From contig CANRPX010000004.1 in assembly GCA_947632605.1 (NCBI GenBank), forward strand, positions 1 through 39,947: 39,947 nucleotides of DNA, in the 5' to 3' direction. Positions 1 to 9,406 of the stretch are shown piece by piece. The DNA comes from an uncultured Clostridia bacterium. GTDB taxonomy: Bacteria > Bacillota > Clostridia > TANB77 > CAG-508. Under the pieces are notes generated by a model. The model had not been told where the DNA came from, did not search any database, and saw only the letters and a list, made by a program, of their open reading frames with translations. Position 1 is the first letter of the stretch. Every line of letters starts with the position of its first letter. The translations under genes and the position numbers were made by a program.

Positions 1-147
1 ATTTGTATTTGTATTTGTGTTTCTATTTGTGTTTGTATTAGTATTAGTGTTTCTGTTTGTATTTGTGTTTGTGTTAGTATCTTTATTATTATTTGTGTTT
101 TCATTTCTGTTATCATTATCATTGTTATTTACATTTTCGTTTTTATC
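1..147 (-). repeat. Asn-Thr/Asn-Arg codon repeat (linker)
   Basis: Low-complexity coding repeat in the cohesin-like gene. On the - strand it is built from AAT/AAC and ACA/ACT codons with AGA interruptions about every 8 codons (24 nt), giving TNTNTNRN units. It runs off the left edge. Such tracts usually form flexible extracellular linkers and are prone to length change by slippage. Confidence 0.85.
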
Positions 148-792
148 ATCATCACCAGGATTTTGATCATCTGGTTCGCTAGGATTATCTGGTGTTACTG
201 GAGTTGATGAATCAGAAGTAATTGTTAAATTTATATTTTTTGATAAATCATCTGCAATTCTACCTTCTTCAACAGATGTTGAAAATAGTGTGAAGTTTGA
301 GAAAGATATTGCATTTTGTATTTGTCCTTCAGAAACATTTGATTTAACTTTGAAATCTATTTTTAATAATTCTGTATCTGAAGAAATACCATTTGCTAAA
401 TCAATTAGTATTTTAACATTGTTATTTCCTGATGGTTTAGCATTAAATACTACACATGCATTTGTATCAGAAACGTTTTTACCATCTGTAACATCTTCAA
501 CTTTTAATGTTTCAGATCCTATTTTTACATTACCATCTGCATCTTTTTGTATATTTTCTACTGTAATTGTTTCAAATATACTAGTATTATAATTTATATA
601 TCCTTCTATTGTTCCAACTTTTTTACCTTCACCTACATCTACTAATGATAGTGTTGCAGTAACAGTTTCTCCTTTTTTTACACTTGATTTAGAAACTGTT
701 GCTCCTATATTGGCACTAGCAGCATATACACTTGTACTTATTAACAGTATTGAAACTAATACTTGTAATAATATTAACTTACATTTTTTCAT
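1..792 (-). CDS. Secreted cohesin-like domain protein with Asn/Thr linker (3' part outside window)
   Basis: The reading frame opens at ATG 790-792 and stays open to base 1, giving 264 residues with no stop, so the C-terminus is missing. Residues 1-25 are a signal peptide (MKKC, then a hydrophobic core, ending SVYAA). Residues about 28-192 read as an all-beta, cohesin-like domain. It begins IGATVSKSSVKKGETVTATL, contains an EGYINYNTSIFE strand like the cohesin YDP region, and has LLKIDFKVKSNVSEG near its end, like the cohesin 'FKVKS..G' strand. From about residue 194 the chain is Pro/Asp-rich and then almost pure Asn-Thr/Asn-Arg repeats. A GAGGAG ribosome binding site precedes the start. The upstream neighbour on the same strand is a dockerin protein, which supports a cohesin call. 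The missing end could carry a sortase signal, a second domain or a membrane anchor. The fold assignment is by eye. Confidence 0.7.
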   Translation of the reverse strand, partial: MKKCKLILLQVLVSILLISTSVYAASANIGATVSKSSVKKGETVTATLSLVDVGEGKKVGTIEGYINYNTSIFETITVENIQKDADGNVKIGSETLKVEDVTDGKNVSDTNACVVFNAKPSGNNNVKILIDLANGISSDTELLKIDFKVKSNVSEGQIQNAISFSNFTLFSTSVEEGRIADDLSKNINLTITSDSSTPVTPDNPSEPDDQNPGDDDKNENVNNNDNDNRNENTNNNKDTNTNTNTNRNTNTNTNTNRNTNTNTN

Positions 793-826
793 AATATTTA
801 TTCTCCTCATTTGCTTATACAATATA

Positions 827-855
827 AGAATAACATTTATAAATTTAAAAATCAA
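827..855 (-). promoter_or_regulatory. Promoter of cohesin-like gene
   Basis: On the - strand, TTGATT (850-855) and TATTCT (827-832) are separated by 17 nt, with a TGT extended -10. It lies 35 nt upstream of the start codon, so the gene probably has its own promoter despite following the dockerin gene. Confidence 0.5.
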
Positions 856-886
856 TATTTTTTTACCATATTCGACTTTTATTTTA

Positions 887-924
887 TAGATAATTAGGCA
901 ACTTTTTTGTTACCTAATTATCTA
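887..924 (-). terminator. Stem-loop 3' of LRR-dockerin gene
   Basis: A 16-bp inverted repeat (887-902 with 909-924) around a 6-nt loop. In the - strand transcript it pairs fully, with one G-U wobble. It sits 10 nt after the stop codon at 934-936. It lacks a good U-tract after the stem on the - strand, so it may act as an RNA-stabilising end or a weak terminator. Confidence 0.5.
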
Positions 925-933
925 ATTGTTTTC

Positions 934-3900
934 TTATTTTACGAAGTTTAGATCATATCCACTTACTTCAGCTCTATGATATAATAATAGTTTTGAATCT
1001 AATACATCTACATGTCCATCTTCGTTTATATCTCCTGCAGCAAATTGTGCACCTTCAAGAACTTTTACTTCGGCTCTATGAGATTTTATTAATATTGAAT
1101 CTGATGCATCTGCATATCCATCTCCATTAATATCACCTTTTACTACTACTTGATATACTACAAGATCTCCGTTTTGATCTTTTATTACATTTCCATTTTG
1201 GTCTAAAACTTTTACATACATTCCTGTTTTCATATATCCTGTTGTTACTTCTTCTCCATCTTCTTCAGAAGTTACTTGTACTTTGTATGTTAATCCGTTT
1301 AATAAAACTTCTTTAAAGTCTTCAACTGGTGTTTTTGCCAATATCTCTGTTACATATTCTTCACCTTCAGTATATCCTAAGTTTTCTGTATTAACTGAAG
1401 GAACTTCTGGATCTACTGGTGTTGTATTAGTATTTGTATTTGGATCTACTGGTGGATTTTCTGTATTTGTATCTGGATCTACTGGTGTTGTATTAGTATT
1501 AGTATTTGTGTCTGGATCTACTGGTGGATTTTCTGTATTTGTATTTGTGTTTGTATCTGGATTTACTGGTAATTTCTCACCATCTACAACAGTATAATAA
1601 ATTGTTGCAGTTGTTCCTTCACCAACACATGTTGTAACTGGGCTATTGTCTCCTGTTTGTGCAATTACTACAACTGTTCCTACCTTATCTCCTGTTGTTC
1701 TTGTATTTAATGTTACATAACTTCCTTCGAATTCAACTCTACCTCTTTGGCTTGTCTCACCGAAAGATGTTCTTTCTGTATCTATTTTTTGTAATTGTGT
1801 AAATATTTTTGGTAATTCAACATTTATTGTTGTTGGATATTCGTTTATATTAATTGGTTCTCTAATTACCAATTCAATATTTTGATTTCTTAAATCTATA
1901 TCTACTGTGTCTTCTCTAGCTAAATAGTTAGCATAGTTTCCACCTGATATATAATCTAAGTATATTAATAAACTTTCTACATCTGAAATTTGGTTTCCAG
2001 ATAAGTTTAATTTTTCCATATTTTTAAATACAGATAAATATTGTTGTTCTGTAATATCTAATTTTCCAGAAAGTAAGTTGTTACTTAAATCTAATTCTTT
2101 TATATTAGGTAAATTTGTAAGTGCACTCATATCTGATATGAAGTTATATCCTAAATATAATCTTTTTAAGTTTTCCATTTTTGACCAATCAATATTATCT
2201 ACATCTGCAATATAACAATAACTTGCATCTAATGTATATAATGATTGTAATTCAGTTATTCTTTCAATATTATCTAAGTCTGCGTTATAAGAAACATTTA
2301 AATCTTTTAATCTTGGTAATTTAATATATTTATTTGTATCACCATTTAATAATTTTTTAGCTAAACTCATCATTTGGTTATATAACATTACTGAGTTAAG
2401 TTCGCTCTTATATACTTTTTCATTTACTTTTACTGTTTCGTATAAATCCATTGATTTAACTACTCCATTAGCTCTTTCTGTTCCAATTTTATCAAGTACT
2501 CTTGTTACATTTGCTCTCTTATCTGAATCTTGGTTAGTTTCTGATTTAGAAGCAGTTACTGCATTTTCTATTAATTCACTCTTAGTATAATTTGTTCTTT
2601 GACTTACTAAAGAATTTACTTCTTTATATTCATCTTTTCCTAAATATACTTTTACTTTATCAGATTCTTGTCCAAGAGATACATTTGTATAATCTTTGTT
2701 AGTATCTTCATATTTTCTGTATTCAGTATATAATTTGCTATATGAAGAACCTGTTTGAATTGATTTTAATACATCTTCTTCTAATGTTGCTGGTATTTCT
2801 TCTATTTCAAGTGCATTTATTCTCTTCTCTAAGTATTCTTCTTCATAACAATATCCTGTAGCTGTGTCTTCATTCATTCTTTTAATTAAGCAATAATTTG
2901 CCATTTCTGAATAAAGTCCTATTTCTCTAAATACTTTTAATAATTTTACAACTTCTGTTCTAGTTAAAGGTGTATCTTTTAAATATTCATCAAAATATTT
3001 TGCTACTGGTTTTTCTTCTTTTGAATCATCAAAAGAAATTCCAAATTGTGTTGAAAGTAAAGCTTTATCTAAATCTGATAGAGCACCTTCTGTTTCTAAT
3101 GTTTTTAAGAAATCAATTTGTCCTTGTAATAATCCTTTTGCAGAATCTGTAGATTCTTTTGTTTTATCTTCATAAGTTTTGTATTCATCATAAGTTTCAT
3201 AATTCATGTCTACACTTAATAATGAAGTTAATTTATATTCATTATTATATAGAAGATATAAATGAGCTAAATATGCATACATTGATTGTATACCTTCATT
3301 TACTTTTTCGATATTACCATCTACATGTCCTTCACTTGTTCCTTCATAACCTTCAATTAAATCTTTGTATCCTGGAACATATTCACCTTGCTCATTAGTA
3401 TATCCATAAATTTCATCTAATATTTTATTAACAGATGTAGCTTTATTATCTACTTCGTCTAAATATTTTTCTTTTGTTACATCAACATCTGCTGCATCAG
3501 CTAACAATGCAAGTACTCTTGTATATGCATCTGTAATAGCTTTTTCATTTTCTTTCATTTCTTTTCTAGCGTCTTCTGTTTCTTTAGTTACTTGAGATAA
3601 ATTTCCATAACTTCTTGTTTTTAAATATTCAACATATTTTTCAATTATTTGTGATTCCCAAAATGCTTTTTGTTCTTCCATACTATATAATGGATCAATA
3701 TCACTTAAGTAGTTATGAGAAACATTTAGTCTTGAACTTAAACCTACAAAATGTTCAATTCCTGATAAATCTCTTATTTGTTTATTGTTTAATATTAATG
3801 ATGTTATTTTGTTTGTTAATACTAAATCATTTATAACAAATGTTTTAGCATCATCATAAGCTTGTATATATAATGTAGTATTTGAGTCTTCTCCAACAAA

Positions 3901-5121
3901 TGCTATTCTATAACCAGCTTTACTTGTAAGTGTTCCTTGTGCATCTGGTGTAGAAATAACTGTTTCTTCGACTGTTGTACGTACAATATCTCCTAATACA
4001 TCAGTATCTTTATATCTATATAAAGTTTTTGTAGCATAATCATAAATATATTCTTTTTCTTTTGATTCTACATTAGTTAATACTCTATATGATTTACCTT
4101 GTATTTGTTTTTCTTCATAAGTAAATTCTTCATATATAATATTTCCTTTTGTATCTGTTTTAAATGGATAACTTGCAAGTTCAGGATTTTTTGTTTGTCC
4201 TGCTGTTAATTGTTCTTTTATAGCATAATATAAATTTGTATCCATTGTTGTAATTGCTTCAGATGATTTATCATATACTACAAAGTATAATGTAAATTTA
4301 CTTCCATTTAATATATTACTTGCAGCTTTGTTTGGATTACTTAAACTTGCTGCTTCTGTTGGATCATCATATATGTATATAACTACTTCTAACATACCAT
4401 AATATGGTGTTCCTTCTTCACTACTGATATTTACTTCTATTTGATATTCATCTTGTGATACATACATTGGTATACTATCTACACTTATATATGGTGCAAT
4501 AGAACTTGGAGTTTCTTTTACACTTCTTGTTGATTTCCAACATGATTTAATGTATCCAGCTAATTCTAATATTGTAGGTAAATTAAAATTAGCTTTTTCT
4601 GCATTGTCTGATTCTTCATCAGTATCAACATATACTGTTTGAACAGACATTACATTTTGACCACTAAGAATTACTGTTCCTTTTGTTCTTAGTGTATCAA
4701 TTAACCCTCTTATCTCACTAATATCATCTAATTTATTAGTAGATAAATCTAAGTAGTTTAAATTAGGTAAGTTATTTAAAACACCTAAATTACTACTTTT
4801 AGTTAAATTGTTTCCTGATAACTCTAAGTGTTCTAGTGATGAAAATGCATCAAGTCCTGTTAAATCTGAAATTGAACCTTCATTCAAGTTCAAAGTTTTA
4901 ATAGAGGCTTTTTGTGCTTCACTTAAAGTTAAGGTGTGAGTAACTTCTGTTGCTGTAACTTTAATTCCTTGAGTATCAAGGCTTGCTTTTACAGCTTTGT
5001 ACAAGTTACTGTTTAGTTGAATCTCTTCACCTTCTGCTGCGTTTACCACGAAAAGTGGCATAACGCAATTCAATAGCATAATCGTAATTAATGCAATTGA
5101 GATTAACATTTTCCTTTTCAT
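934..5121 (-). CDS. Secreted leucine-rich repeat protein with C-terminal type I dockerin
   Basis: This 1395-aa exported protein starts with a signal peptide (MKRKMLISIALITIMLLN, cleavage near VNAAEG, about residue 29). LRR blocks with the LxxLxLxxN pattern occur at about residues 70-150, 435-485 and 930-1060. A long Lys/Glu-rich, probably helical segment lies between them. Residues about 1095-1178 look beta-rich. A Pro/Asp/Asn/Thr linker covers about 1180-1240, followed by a small pre-dockerin module. The dockerin at about 1327-1395 has two calcium loops, DINGDGYADASD and DINEDGHVDVLD, each followed by a helix ending in HRAEV. The loops differ at positions 10-11 (AS versus VL). No catalytic domain is recognised. 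LRRs suggest protein or host-surface binding, and the dockerin predicts docking to a cohesin, perhaps that of the downstream gene. A GGGAGGA site 7 nt before ATG supports the start. Confidence 0.88.
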   Translation of the reverse strand: MKRKMLISIALITIMLLNCVMPLFVVNAAEGEEIQLNSNLYKAVKASLDTQGIKVTATEVTHTLTLSEAQKASIKTLNLNEGSISDLTGLDAFSSLEHLELSGNNLTKSSNLGVLNNLPNLNYLDLSTNKLDDISEIRGLIDTLRTKGTVILSGQNVMSVQTVYVDTDEESDNAEKANFNLPTILELAGYIKSCWKSTRSVKETPSSIAPYISVDSIPMYVSQDEYQIEVNISSEEGTPYYGMLEVVIYIYDDPTEAASLSNPNKAASNILNGSKFTLYFVVYDKSSEAITTMDTNLYYAIKEQLTAGQTKNPELASYPFKTDTKGNIIYEEFTYEEKQIQGKSYRVLTNVESKEKEYIYDYATKTLYRYKDTDVLGDIVRTTVEETVISTPDAQGTLTSKAGYRIAFVGEDSNTTLYIQAYDDAKTFVINDLVLTNKITSLILNNKQIRDLSGIEHFVGLSSRLNVSHNYLSDIDPLYSMEEQKAFWESQIIEKYVEYLKTRSYGNLSQVTKETEDARKEMKENEKAITDAYTRVLALLADAADVDVTKEKYLDEVDNKATSVNKILDEIYGYTNEQGEYVPGYKDLIEGYEGTSEGHVDGNIEKVNEGIQSMYAYLAHLYLLYNNEYKLTSLLSVDMNYETYDEYKTYEDKTKESTDSAKGLLQGQIDFLKTLETEGALSDLDKALLSTQFGISFDDSKEEKPVAKYFDEYLKDTPLTRTEVVKLLKVFREIGLYSEMANYCLIKRMNEDTATGYCYEEEYLEKRINALEIEEIPATLEEDVLKSIQTGSSYSKLYTEYRKYEDTNKDYTNVSLGQESDKVKVYLGKDEYKEVNSLVSQRTNYTKSELIENAVTASKSETNQDSDKRANVTRVLDKIGTERANGVVKSMDLYETVKVNEKVYKSELNSVMLYNQMMSLAKKLLNGDTNKYIKLPRLKDLNVSYNADLDNIERITELQSLYTLDASYCYIADVDNIDWSKMENLKRLYLGYNFISDMSALTNLPNIKELDLSNNLLSGKLDITEQQYLSVFKNMEKLNLSGNQISDVESLLIYLDYISGGNYANYLAREDTVDIDLRNQNIELVIREPININEYPTTINVELPKIFTQLQKIDTERTSFGETSQRGRVEFEGSYVTLNTRTTGDKVGTVVVIAQTGDNSPVTTCVGEGTTATIYYTVVDGEKLPVNPDTNTNTNTENPPVDPDTNTNTNTTPVDPDTNTENPPVDPNTNTNTTPVDPEVPSVNTENLGYTEGEEYVTEILAKTPVEDFKEVLLNGLTYKVQVTSEEDGEEVTTGYMKTGMYVKVLDQNGNVIKDQNGDLVVYQVVVKGDINGDGYADASDSILIKSHRAEVKVLEGAQFAAGDINEDGHVDVLDSKLLLYHRAEVSGYDLNFVK
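1417..1575 (-). repeat. Pro-Val-Asp-Pro/Asn-Thr linker repeat
   Basis: Imperfect coding repeats of about 30-50 nt give units such as PVDPDTNTNT and ENPPVDPNTNT in the LRR-dockerin protein. They match in style the linker of the adjacent cohesin-like protein, suggesting that both are displayed in the same extracellular setting. Confidence 0.85.
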
Positions 5122-5166
5122 AATAAATCCTCCCTGAAAATTTGATTAGATAATTTCATTAGTAAT

Positions 5167-5194
5167 ATGATAGCATTTTATTCTTTTTTTTCAA
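5167..5194 (-). promoter_or_regulatory. Promoter of LRR-dockerin gene
   Basis: On the - strand, TTGAAA (5189-5194), a 16-nt spacer and TATCAT (5167-5172), preceded by TGC as an extended -10. It is 46 nt upstream of the start codon in the 222-nt gap behind tatD. No other gene is seen in that gap. Confidence 0.6.
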
Positions 5195-5343
5195 TAGTAT
5201 ATTTTTTCAGGGTTTCCAGCTTCTGTAAAATTCTTTTACGGAAAATGTTTTCGAAGGTTTTACTTATCTTTTATTAAGTTTTTATTACTTTTTTAGGGAT
5301 TTTTTTAACTTTTCTTACGAAAATAGTCTATTCAGGAATTTTT

Positions 5344-6108
5344 TTACTTAATATTATATATATTTAGTGCATTTTTATAAGTCATATTTGCTACTTCTTC
5401 TAAAGAAATTTCTTTTATATCTGCAATTTTTTTAGCTACTAATTTTACATTACTTGGTGTATTTCTCTTCCCTCTAAAGGGCTCTGGAGATAAATATGGT
5501 GAATCAGTTTCTATTAATATTCTATCATTAGGCACCATTTTTACTGCCTCTTCTGATTTAGCATTTTTGAAAGTTATATTACCACTAAAAGATATATAAA
5601 ATCCTAATTTTAATCCTTCTTTAATAAGTTCCACATTTAAAGGACAACAATGAAATATACCTTTTTTATTTACATTATGTTCTTTTAAAATTTTTAGTGT
5701 ATCCATAACTGCTTCTCTAGTATGAATAACTATTGGTTTATCTAATTTATTAGCTATTTCAATTTGCTTTATAAATAGCTCTTTCTGTTTTTCTTTATTA
5801 TCTTTATTCCAATAATAATCTAAACCTATTTCTCCTATTGCAACAACTTTATCTTTTGTTGCAAGTTCTTCTATTTTACTTAAGTTTTGATTACTAAAAT
5901 CTTCTATATCATTTGGTGAAATTCCGCAAGTTGCATAAATAAAAGCCGTATTTTCGGATATTTCTATGGCATGTAAGCTTTGGCTTACATTGTATCCTAC
6001 ACATACGGTTTTTGTTATACCTTGCTCATAAATTGATTTTATTACTTCTTCTCTATCTTCCTCAAATTTCTCATCATTAAAATGAGAATGCGAATCGAAA
6101 AACTCCAT
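5344..6108 (-). CDS. tatD: TatD family metal-dependent hydrolase/DNase
   Basis: At 254 aa, the usual TatD length. It is a TIM-barrel amidohydrolase-type metalloenzyme; family members act as 3'-5' DNases. Visible metal ligands are H7 and H9 (DSHSH), E93 (GEIGLDYY), H129 (IVIHTR), H153 (FHCC) and D202 (ETDSPYL). The segment after H153 reads CCPLN rather than the common CFSGS, a variant worth noting but not inactivating by itself. The ATG directly abuts the acpS stop, and the AAGGAG ribosome binding site lies inside the end of acpS. Translational coupling and membership of the WG-repeat/unknown/acpS/tatD operon are likely. Confidence 0.93.
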   Translation of the reverse strand: MEFFDSHSHFNDEKFEEDREEVIKSIYEQGITKTVCVGYNVSQSLHAIEISENTAFIYATCGISPNDIEDFSNQNLSKIEELATKDKVVAIGEIGLDYYWNKDNKEKQKELFIKQIEIANKLDKPIVIHTREAVMDTLKILKEHNVNKKGIFHCCPLNVELIKEGLKLGFYISFSGNITFKNAKSEEAVKMVPNDRILIETDSPYLSPEPFRGKRNTPSNVKLVAKKIADIKEISLEEVANMTYKNALNIYNIK

Positions 6109-6480
6109 TTAATTCTCCTTATATATAGCTACTACATTTGCAATAGCATATTCTTTACAATGTGAAAGACTAACTTCTAATTCTTCTAAGTTTGGAATAC
6201 AAAAATTAAGTTTCATATCAGGCTTTCCATTTTCATCGTTTACAACTTCAAAATCTGTCCATAAATAATCAAAGTTAATATAATTACTTAGTGCTTTATA
6301 AGTTGCTTCTTTAGCTGCAAATCTTGCTGCATAACTTTGATATTTTTGACTTTTTTTTGATTCACAATATTTAATCTCTTTTTCTGTAAAAAGCCTTTTT
6401 AAAAACTTATCTCCATCTTTCTCAATATCTTTTTGTATTCTTTTAATTTCAATTATATCTGTTCCATTTGTTATTTTCAT
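6109..6480 (-). CDS. acpS: Holo-[acyl-carrier-protein] synthase
   Basis: This 123-aa enzyme transfers 4'-phosphopantetheine from CoA to the serine of apo-acyl carrier protein, activating it for fatty acid synthesis. The family signature is clear: GTDIIEIKRI near the N-terminus with D8 as a magnesium ligand, and RFAAKEATYKAL with E58 as the second ligand. Length is typical. It is separated by 4 nt from the upstream 424-aa gene and by 0 nt from tatD, so all are probably co-transcribed. Confidence 0.95.
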   Translation of the reverse strand: MKITNGTDIIEIKRIQKDIEKDGDKFLKRLFTEKEIKYCESKKSQKYQSYAARFAAKEATYKALSNYINFDYLWTDFEVVNDENGKPDMKLNFCIPNLEELEVSLSHCKEYAIANVVAIYKEN

Positions 6481-6484
6481 TATT

Positions 6485-7759
6485 CTACCTCGATAGCCAA
6501 AACATTAAGAAAATAATATTTATAGTGTTAAATATTAAAGAAAATATTAACAAAATAACTATTATAGAATAGTAATTGTTATTTTTTTCAATATTTAATT
6601 CTTTATAAATAACCTCATATTTGTTTTGTATTTCTGCATAAAGCTCGTCTAATTCTAAAGTTTGATTTAATGTTTTATAATACAATGCTCCTGTATCATC
6701 TAATGTTACTTCTTTATTCCATATTTTTCTAGTAAATTTTGTAAAACTCTCTCTCATCTTAACTATTACATCATATTGTCTAAAATCATTATTAAGTTTC
6801 ATTAAGAAAATCTTTTTATATAATGACAATATATAAAGATAGAAATATTGATTTTCATATTCATAAGGCAATTTAGTATAATTGTAAGTATCTATTCCTG
6901 AACATATTACATTTGAGCTTGTATTAGAAAGAGTAGTCTTTACATATTTTAATTTTTCAATAATATGCAAATTATGTTCTATATTTGCTTTATTAAAATC
7001 TGAATTATAGTTGCTAGGTAATACATTTGCGTAACGCAAAAAGTCATTTTCTATATTACTAAAACTTGATTTTTCACTCCAATTACTAGTTTCTACACAT
7101 ACATAAGAATATGTATAAAATTGCGAATTTATTACATCTTCAGTTGTGTTTGAATTTGTAGCATTTTTATTTTTTGCATTTACTCCTGTAATTTGATGAA
7201 TAAACTCTGAAATGTCTTTTATATCATTAAATGTGTCTGTTTGTATTTTTATATTTTCATAATCCTTTAATGAAGCAAATTCAGAATTTATACCTTTAAA
7301 TCTATAATTAAAATCTAATAAATCTGTAAATTTATTTGTGTTTTCTAAGTGTGTTTTCATAGTAAAAAAACATATACCGGTATTAAAGCATATAATTTCA
7401 ATACCTTCTATTTTAAAGAAAATTCCATCTTCTGTGCCAACTTTACCTTGTATATCTTGAGCAAAATCATAAGTGAAATAAGCTACTGTATTTTTAACAA
7501 TTTTTCTCTTTTTCTCTTCTGGTTTGCTATTATTAAAATCTTTTAAAATTTCTCCTCTTAGCTCAAAAGAAGGAAATAAAAATGATCTTATATTTGGTAA
7601 GAAAAAATTATATATATCTAAATCTTTTTCTTTTTCAAATACTTTATAAGAACACTTTTTATCTCTTAAAAGTTTCAATATATATTTATCATATTTCGTT
7701 TCATCAACAATATATGGATGTATGAAATAAGTATATTGATATTTTGTCATTAGTTCCAC
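6485..7759 (-). CDS. Unrecognised protein with C-terminal membrane segment
   Basis: I do not recognise this family. The frame gives 424 aa from a GTG at 7757-7759 (MELMTKYQYT), or 421 aa from the ATG at 7748-7750. Neither has a strong ribosome binding site, so the start is uncertain. The protein has no signal peptide. It is mixed alpha/beta, with a long helical stretch near residues 330-390 (FTKFTRKIWNKEV... LELDELYAEIQNKYEVIYKE), then about 25 hydrophobic residues to the C-terminus. This suggests a cytoplasmic body with a tail anchor, loosely like the layout of CorA- or RMD1/YagE-type proteins, but no diagnostic motif (for example GxN) is present. It lies 25 nt after the WG-repeat gene and 4 nt before acpS. 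Confidence 0.75.
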   Translation of the reverse strand: MELMTKYQYTYFIHPYIVDETKYDKYILKLLRDKKCSYKVFEKEKDLDIYNFFLPNIRSFLFPSFELRGEILKDFNNSKPEEKKRKIVKNTVAYFTYDFAQDIQGKVGTEDGIFFKIEGIEIICFNTGICFFTMKTHLENTNKFTDLLDFNYRFKGINSEFASLKDYENIKIQTDTFNDIKDISEFIHQITGVNAKNKNATNSNTTEDVINSQFYTYSYVCVETSNWSEKSSFSNIENDFLRYANVLPSNYNSDFNKANIEHNLHIIEKLKYVKTTLSNTSSNVICSGIDTYNYTKLPYEYENQYFYLYILSLYKKIFLMKLNNDFRQYDVIVKMRESFTKFTRKIWNKEVTLDDTGALYYKTLNQTLELDELYAEIQNKYEVIYKELNIEKNNNYYSIIVILLIFSLIFNTINIIFLMFWLSR

Positions 7760-7784
7760 AATTATTACCTACCCTTTTCTTATG

Positions 7785-9311
7785 TTACTTTGTATATGCT
7801 TTAAATGTTAAGTCATTATATCTATTCCATTCAGAAATAAAATCTATATATAAGTAATCATCAAGTTTTCTTGATGGTTTTACAACAACTGTACCATCAG
7901 ATTTTAATGCTCCCCATAATCCATCTTTTTGTACAGCACAATAACCAAAGCTATTTTGTTCTTTTGCATCATCATATATGCAATCTACTATTCTTTCTCC
8001 GTTTTTGTTTTCATAGCCATATTTTCCATTTTCTTTAACCAAAAACAAAGTATTTGTAGTTAGTATTTCTTTATTAGATTTTTCTTCAAATTTGAAATTA
8101 TAATATTTATAATTATCATCAACTCTTACTCTTAAATATCCATTTTCAAGATTTAATTCAGAGATTATTACTCCATTTAATGCAATATTGAAATTTCTAT
8201 CTATAACATCTGTTGTAAAATCTGTTTTTTCCGCTACTAAAAAATCTCCTGATTCTATATAATCTATTTTAGTGTAATTATAATCTATTACATTTTTTCC
8301 AGTATTATCTATGATTCCATATTTATTATCTAATTCAGTTATATAATGATCTGAAAAAGCAAATTTTATATCTTGATATTTTGTATCTATTACTTTTTCG
8401 CCTTTAGTATTAATAACTCCATATTTTCCATTTTGTGTTATTATAAAATTATCTAATTTAATTGCTTCTACACTATCAAAACCTTTATTTAAAATAACTT
8501 TTTTTGTAGAATCAATAATTTCTAAAGTTCCATTTTCATTAACAACATAATAATTGTTTCCTGTTACATTCTTTATATCATCATATTTTTCTTCTAAAGC
8601 TACTGTTTTGTCTGGTAAAATTATACCATATTTATTTTCAGAATTTTTTACAATGTATCCATTTTGATAGTCTTCTGAAAGAGTTGATATTTCCACATAT
8701 TTAGGTTCTATAAGCACTTCAGAAGTACTTGAATTAAATAATCCTTTTTTTCCATCTTTTTCTATTATAATACTATGTTCAATTCCTTCTAATGTATATA
8801 TATTATCATACTCAGCATCAACTACTTTTTTACCTTCAAAATCTATCAATCCGTATTTTCCGTTGTCTTCATACTTTAATACATTTTCATCGTACTTTAT
8901 ACTATTATCTATTTTATTTTCTAAAGCTTGTACTGTACTATATTCTGTTAATATATTTTCATTTTTTTCATTAACAACTTTTGTTTTATATGTTTCATTT
9001 TGATAATCTATATCATAAGTACATATAAATACAGGCTTCGTTTCATCAGGAATTACTATCATTTCATCATAATCTAGATTAATAATAATATTCCCTTTAT
9101 TATCTATTACTCCCCACTTGTTATTTTCATATACCGGTAGATACGTTGTAACTGTTGAAACATCTTTGTTTGTTTTTTGCTTAGGAGTAAATAAATTTTT
9201 TAAAGAAATTATTATGATGATAATAACTATAAAAACTATTATAGTTGCAAAAACTTTTTTTAAATTTAGCTTTTGTGTATTATCATATCTTCTTCCTCTA
9301 TTTCCTCTCAT
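7785..9311 (-). CDS. Membrane-anchored WG (beta-leucine-rich-like) repeat protein
   Basis: A 508-aa protein with a basic cytoplasmic start (MRGNRGRRYDN), one transmembrane helix at about residues 20-40, and an extracytoplasmic body of roughly nine WG-type repeats. Examples are NNKWGVIDNKGNIII, NGKYGVINTKGEKVIDTKY and DGLWGALKSDGTVVV; several degenerate to KYG or KKG. WG repeats are common in Clostridia and are thought to form beta-rich binding surfaces, but the function here is unknown. It is the first gene of a tight cluster with the unknown membrane protein, acpS and tatD. The ATG is preceded by a GGAGG site. Confidence 0.85.
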   Translation of the reverse strand: MRGNRGRRYDNTQKLNLKKVFATIIVFIVIIIIIISLKNLFTPKQKTNKDVSTVTTYLPVYENNKWGVIDNKGNIIINLDYDEMIVIPDETKPVFICTYDIDYQNETYKTKVVNEKNENILTEYSTVQALENKIDNSIKYDENVLKYEDNGKYGLIDFEGKKVVDAEYDNIYTLEGIEHSIIIEKDGKKGLFNSSTSEVLIEPKYVEISTLSEDYQNGYIVKNSENKYGIILPDKTVALEEKYDDIKNVTGNNYYVVNENGTLEIIDSTKKVILNKGFDSVEAIKLDNFIITQNGKYGVINTKGEKVIDTKYQDIKFAFSDHYITELDNKYGIIDNTGKNVIDYNYTKIDYIESGDFLVAEKTDFTTDVIDRNFNIALNGVIISELNLENGYLRVRVDDNYKYYNFKFEEKSNKEILTTNTLFLVKENGKYGYENKNGERIVDCIYDDAKEQNSFGYCAVQKDGLWGALKSDGTVVVKPSRKLDDYLYIDFISEWNRYNDLTFKAYTK

Positions 9312-9406
9312 TCAAACCTCCATAACATATTTGTCCAGTATTACATACATAATATATCATTTTAAGTTAAAAAATACAATATTATTTTACCCATTTTTAT
9401 CAAAAT

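Noticed and set aside
1-147. Tandem repeats considered as a CRISPR or satellite
   Set aside because: Repeats are in frame, encode Asn-Thr/Asn-Arg, and lack unique spacers.
290-592. 100-aa + strand frame within the cohesin-like gene
   Set aside because: It is antisense to a - strand frame with signal peptide, ribosome binding site and domain content; its own sequence shows no family features.
1283-1597. 104-aa + strand Ser/Val/Gly-rich frame
   Set aside because: Mirror of the linker repeat of the LRR-dockerin gene; low complexity and no ribosome binding site.
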